A stretch of 64,000 nucleotides of DNA, taken from contig OU612067.1 in the NCBI GenBank assembly GCA_914767715.1, positions 5,148,001-5,212,000 on the forward strand. Direction: 5' to 3'. This stretch comes from Membranipora membranacea (Eukaryota; Bryozoa; Gymnolaemata; Cheilostomatida; Membraniporidae). The notes beneath the pieces are model-generated. The model did no database searches. It was not told where the DNA came from and worked only from the letters and a program-made list of their open reading frames with translations. Of this stretch, positions 60,380-64,000 are shown piece after piece (the first letter of the stretch is position 1; each line of letters starts with the position of its first letter). The position numbers and the translations under genes are program-made.

Positions 60380-63300
60380 GTAAGTAAACACCGAGATGAT
60401 TCCATCCTTTTTTCCCACTCGTCTCAGCTGTCCGTGAGCCTGAATCGGGATCGTCAGACCCCTGGAGCGGTTCCCGGTCACATGAATCATGACATCATAG
60501 TTATACTCTTACCCTACTCGATACATTCACCTTAAGTTGCCTATGTTGTACCTACGTGTGTACTTTAACTTGCTTGATTGCAACCACATCTTCTGGTCTT
60601 AGCTGCTTTTGGCGTGAAGTATGGCAGCCCTACCATATTAGGTTTTTGCCTGGCTTCATGTGAATCAGTAGCTCGATAGGCTACATTCCCAGCTGGATAT
60701 TTGGGATCGCAGCAGATTTGGGAGCTTTTTCCTCTGACGGGTAGGAGAGAGACAGAGAGTGATTATTCTGTGCTATGTTGTAGAAGTATGAAGTACAGGC
60801 GGGATGATCAGTGATAGGGAGGGTGTAACGCTCATTGTGTTAGCTTATTAATCCAGGCAGGGATATTTAAACCCTGTCTATGTTGGATGGTTCATTCCTA
60901 ATTGATTAGCAGTGAGTTCTGTTTCTCTGTCTCAGACTTCTTGTCTCTCCATATCTGGTCTTTGTTCAACCCTAGATTGTTTGTCTGAAAATCATGTGAA
61001 AGGGTGTTAGGTACCCTGGCACTTGGGAAAATCCAATAATGCTGGACAGTTAAACATGTAACAGTAACAATGTGAGAATTGTCTCTAAAGCCATCATTGT
61101 GTCAACTCGAAAGAGTTGATGCTTTTAAATTCCAATTAATCATCATCTAGTATGACAGAAACACGGGAGAATTAGCACAACAATTACTACTAAATGGTGT
61201 AAAACTATTGTTATGACTGGATATTGGAAATGTTTCATAACTTTACTGGCAGTCCCCTCTCATTATGTTTCTTGGATGCCCTGAGCCAACCGATACTAAA
61301 CAGCAAGTTGAGAAAATGGCCTGGCCTTCACCAATTACTCTTTAGTCAAACCAATAAACCACAGGTATGTCAGCCAGGCTCATTTATGTAACAATCGTTC
61401 CTCACCAGAGAAGGTGAGCTAGGCCTGTGTGAAGTATGTTGTCGGTGGAGATAATATGATAAATCGTATGGCTGATACCCTGGAGTTTTTAATTGAAAAT
61501 ATGGCCTAATTTATTGCTTTTCCCTTTTCTACTGCGGAGGATGGATGATTTCTCAAATCGCCTATTTGCCAGTAAACATAGTGATGGCGAACACCAGAGG
61601 CTGTGATAAATTTTCCATTATTGAGAAGTTTTCCCGTTTTTCTGTTGATGTATTATTCCCTGAAAAGCAACATAAATCAGCAAGTTATATAAAAAGAGTT
61701 TGCGGTGAACCATTTTGAATCAAACGGGCTCAATCAATGTGATATTGAATGATAACATGTATCATTAAGAAATCCAGGTTTACCTTTTGGTGAGCGTTTT
61801 TTGCTCACATGGATATATTTTAGGTACTTTTTCTGCGATGCGCCAATTTATGAAAGAGAAGTGATTGTCTCATGTTTTCAAAGATGCCATTACAGGGTGA
61901 TTAAAATATGGAGAGGGGATGAGATCGGACGCAGAGCTAAGCCTGTTGAAATACCATCTAACCATAATGTTTATCAGATTCGAGCCATTAGGTTTGACAT
62001 GATAGGCATTCGGCGTTCCTTTCATGGCGCCTCCGCAGTTTGACTGAAGTCTCTATGAAGCCTTTTAGCAGGTCCAGGGTATGCTGGTCACCTCTTTTGA
62101 TAATCTCCCAAATTTGAGCGAGGAAGAGGGATGTACCTTAGTTCGATGTGTTGTAAGTGAATGCAGCACTTGTCCGCTTGACCTGCTCTGCTTTTCTCAT
62201 AAAACATCTTGAGTGCTGACAAACAATAGCTTCAGTGGGTGTTTACTCCCAGGGCTACCTGCCCAACCCCCTTCAAAATGGTCAATGAAAGGTTAACAAG
62301 ATAGCTTTCTGTGCACTGGGTGACCTCTGTTTGAGGGGCTGTGGGAACCAGCGATGCTTTCAGTATGCAGGGATGATACATTACATAGCTTGTTATCTCA
62401 TGTGTGGGAGAGATGATTGTCCCCTTTGAGGAGTTATTATAAGCTAGAGGTTAGTTTCGCTAGTTTGGAGGAGAGTTAATGTTAGCTAGCACATATCTTA
62501 GCTAGTGGAGTGGAACTTAATCTACAGTAATGGGATCAAGTGAATGTTAGCTAGCCATAAATTTCACGATTTCAAGCCTGTACAAAATGACAAACTTCCC
62601 ATCCCGTGAATACTTAACTCCTCAGTGGAATTCCAGAAAGTTAAAGAAACTGTTGCTCTACAAGAAAATCTCGGCAAATAAGGCCATGATCCAATAACAC
62701 ATGGGGATTTCCTTGTTTTTTTCTCGTATGCACTCAGTAGGGCCCTCATGTTCCTTGTAAGTTGGAGGAAAAGAAATTCATACCAAAGGATCTGCTAAAA
62801 GTGCAGCCTGTTTGTTGGCCTCACACTAGTCAGCTTGTATAAAGGATGACTGTTGAGTAGTTGATTTGGCTGGGTTAGCAGCGCTATGACTATGAGAGAA
62901 TAATAAGATCAAGTGGTGTTTGCCTCTTGAGCTGTATCAATATTAGCCTACCTGGCAGGGGCTGTTGATTCACAATTTGACTTTAGCTTTATGGTTTCAG
63001 TTTTACAAACTTTACTTGGCCAAAGCCTCAAATATATCATCAGAAATGTTTGTAAATGTCTCTTATTTATAGCCTAGTTTGCAGATGGTAGTTTTAGTAT
63101 GTGGTGTCAGAATCACCAATATTTCTCTTCAATATAGGTGTTACAATAAAGGATTAGGGGTGACTAGCCAGATCTTTGGTTAGATTGAGGCTTGTCATGT
63201 TTGTTTGCTTGTGTTTGTCAGCTTGAAGGAGTGTGTGCCAGCTATTCTCTTAGCCAGGCTGTCAAGTCTATATCGCTATCATCATCTCACAATGTTTTTG

Positions 63301-64000
63301 AAAGCATTAAGATGATATCCAATGTTGATTTGTAGTGAGGTCAACTCTTTATTCAAGTTGTCACCCAGTAATTCAACCCCATCTTAACAAATTTAAACAT
63401 TAAACATATCGCTAATAAAGTGAAATAAAATAAAATTAACCTCACCCCAACAACAGAATAGACATGGCTGATGCCTGACTGATTGTATTATTAGATAGTA
63501 TGAAGCTGGGTGAAATAGTGCTTGGGCATCTTGGGGGTCAGAGCGTAATTTGTAAAGAAATTATGATAATTATCTCCATTGATCAGAGAGCTAAGATTAT
63601 TATGTGCTGAGTGATTTTGCAAACTTTTTTATCTCACTTATTACGGCTTTGACTGGCATTTATAGCAACTAAACAAAATTGAAATCACGCTCATCTAGCT
63701 TTTAAATTTATTCAAAACATTTTATCAAATTTATTCAAAACCATTATCAGTGTTTGATGTAACTAATGTAAAATTAGTTGAGTAATTTTGTACTCAGTTG
63801 CTACCGCAATCATTTATTAGTAGACCAAACAAATATCCTCCTCCACCAAGTTTGGCTGTGTAACCTGCCGAGAATGTGTAATGAAAATAAGACACCTGAG
63901 ATAGAGTTGAAGCGACTGTTTCCTCATAAGGGGCCAGTTTAAACACACATAGCGTTCTGGTTCGACCGTGCCGGCAAAACCCTAGGGTCTACTTTAGATC
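60380..64000. other. Probable intron running off the right edge
   Basis: No acceptor-bounded exon was recognised after the donor at 60380. The next coding exon of the plus-strand gene is presumed to lie past position 64000. Confidence 0.4.

Overview
This is AT-rich nuclear DNA from an animal, most likely an invertebrate. The genes have many short exons with GT-AG introns of a few hundred bases. Two conserved ciliary genes are recognisable, and the introns carry SINEs, a terminal-inverted-repeat (TIR) element and microsatellites. I cannot assign a phylum from the sequence alone.

Layout. Positions 1-7706 (minus strand) hold BBS7, a core subunit of the BBSome ciliary cargo coat. Thirteen coding exons are present in one consistent reading frame (562 codons); the C-terminus lies off the left edge. 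One BBS7 intron holds 90 head-to-tail copies of a 10-bp unit. About 2.5 kb upstream on the same strand ends a TALPID3/KIAA0586 homologue (10207-30585). I rebuilt it as 37 exons, all phase-compatible, giving about 2226 residues. Its introns contain a tRNA-derived SINE, a SINE headed by U2 snRNA and the TIR element that hosts the second SINE. BBS7 and TALPID3 both serve the primary cilium: TALPID3 in centriole/basal-body maturation and BBS7 in membrane-protein trafficking.

Upstream of TALPID3, still on the minus strand, is a spliced gene (32499-34926). Its first exon is a complete SGNH-hydrolase domain, and later exons are Pro/Ser-rich and end near an NRYSVLAG motif. It resembles proteins carried by retroelements and may be domesticated. 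At 37695-40906 lies a Mutator-like (MULE) DNA transposon with TIRs of about 330 bp and a perfect 9-bp target duplication. It carries a spliced, unbroken open frame with a CPAAIKI-type DNA-binding segment.

The right third (42.5-64 kb, plus strand) is mostly non-coding. It contains two separate signal-peptide-like first exons (42544 and 60313) and a 51-bp cysteine-containing exon (53974). All three share phase 1 at their donors, so they look like alternative starts of one secreted or membrane protein gene that continues past the right edge. No tRNA or rRNA genes and no CRISPR arrays were seen.
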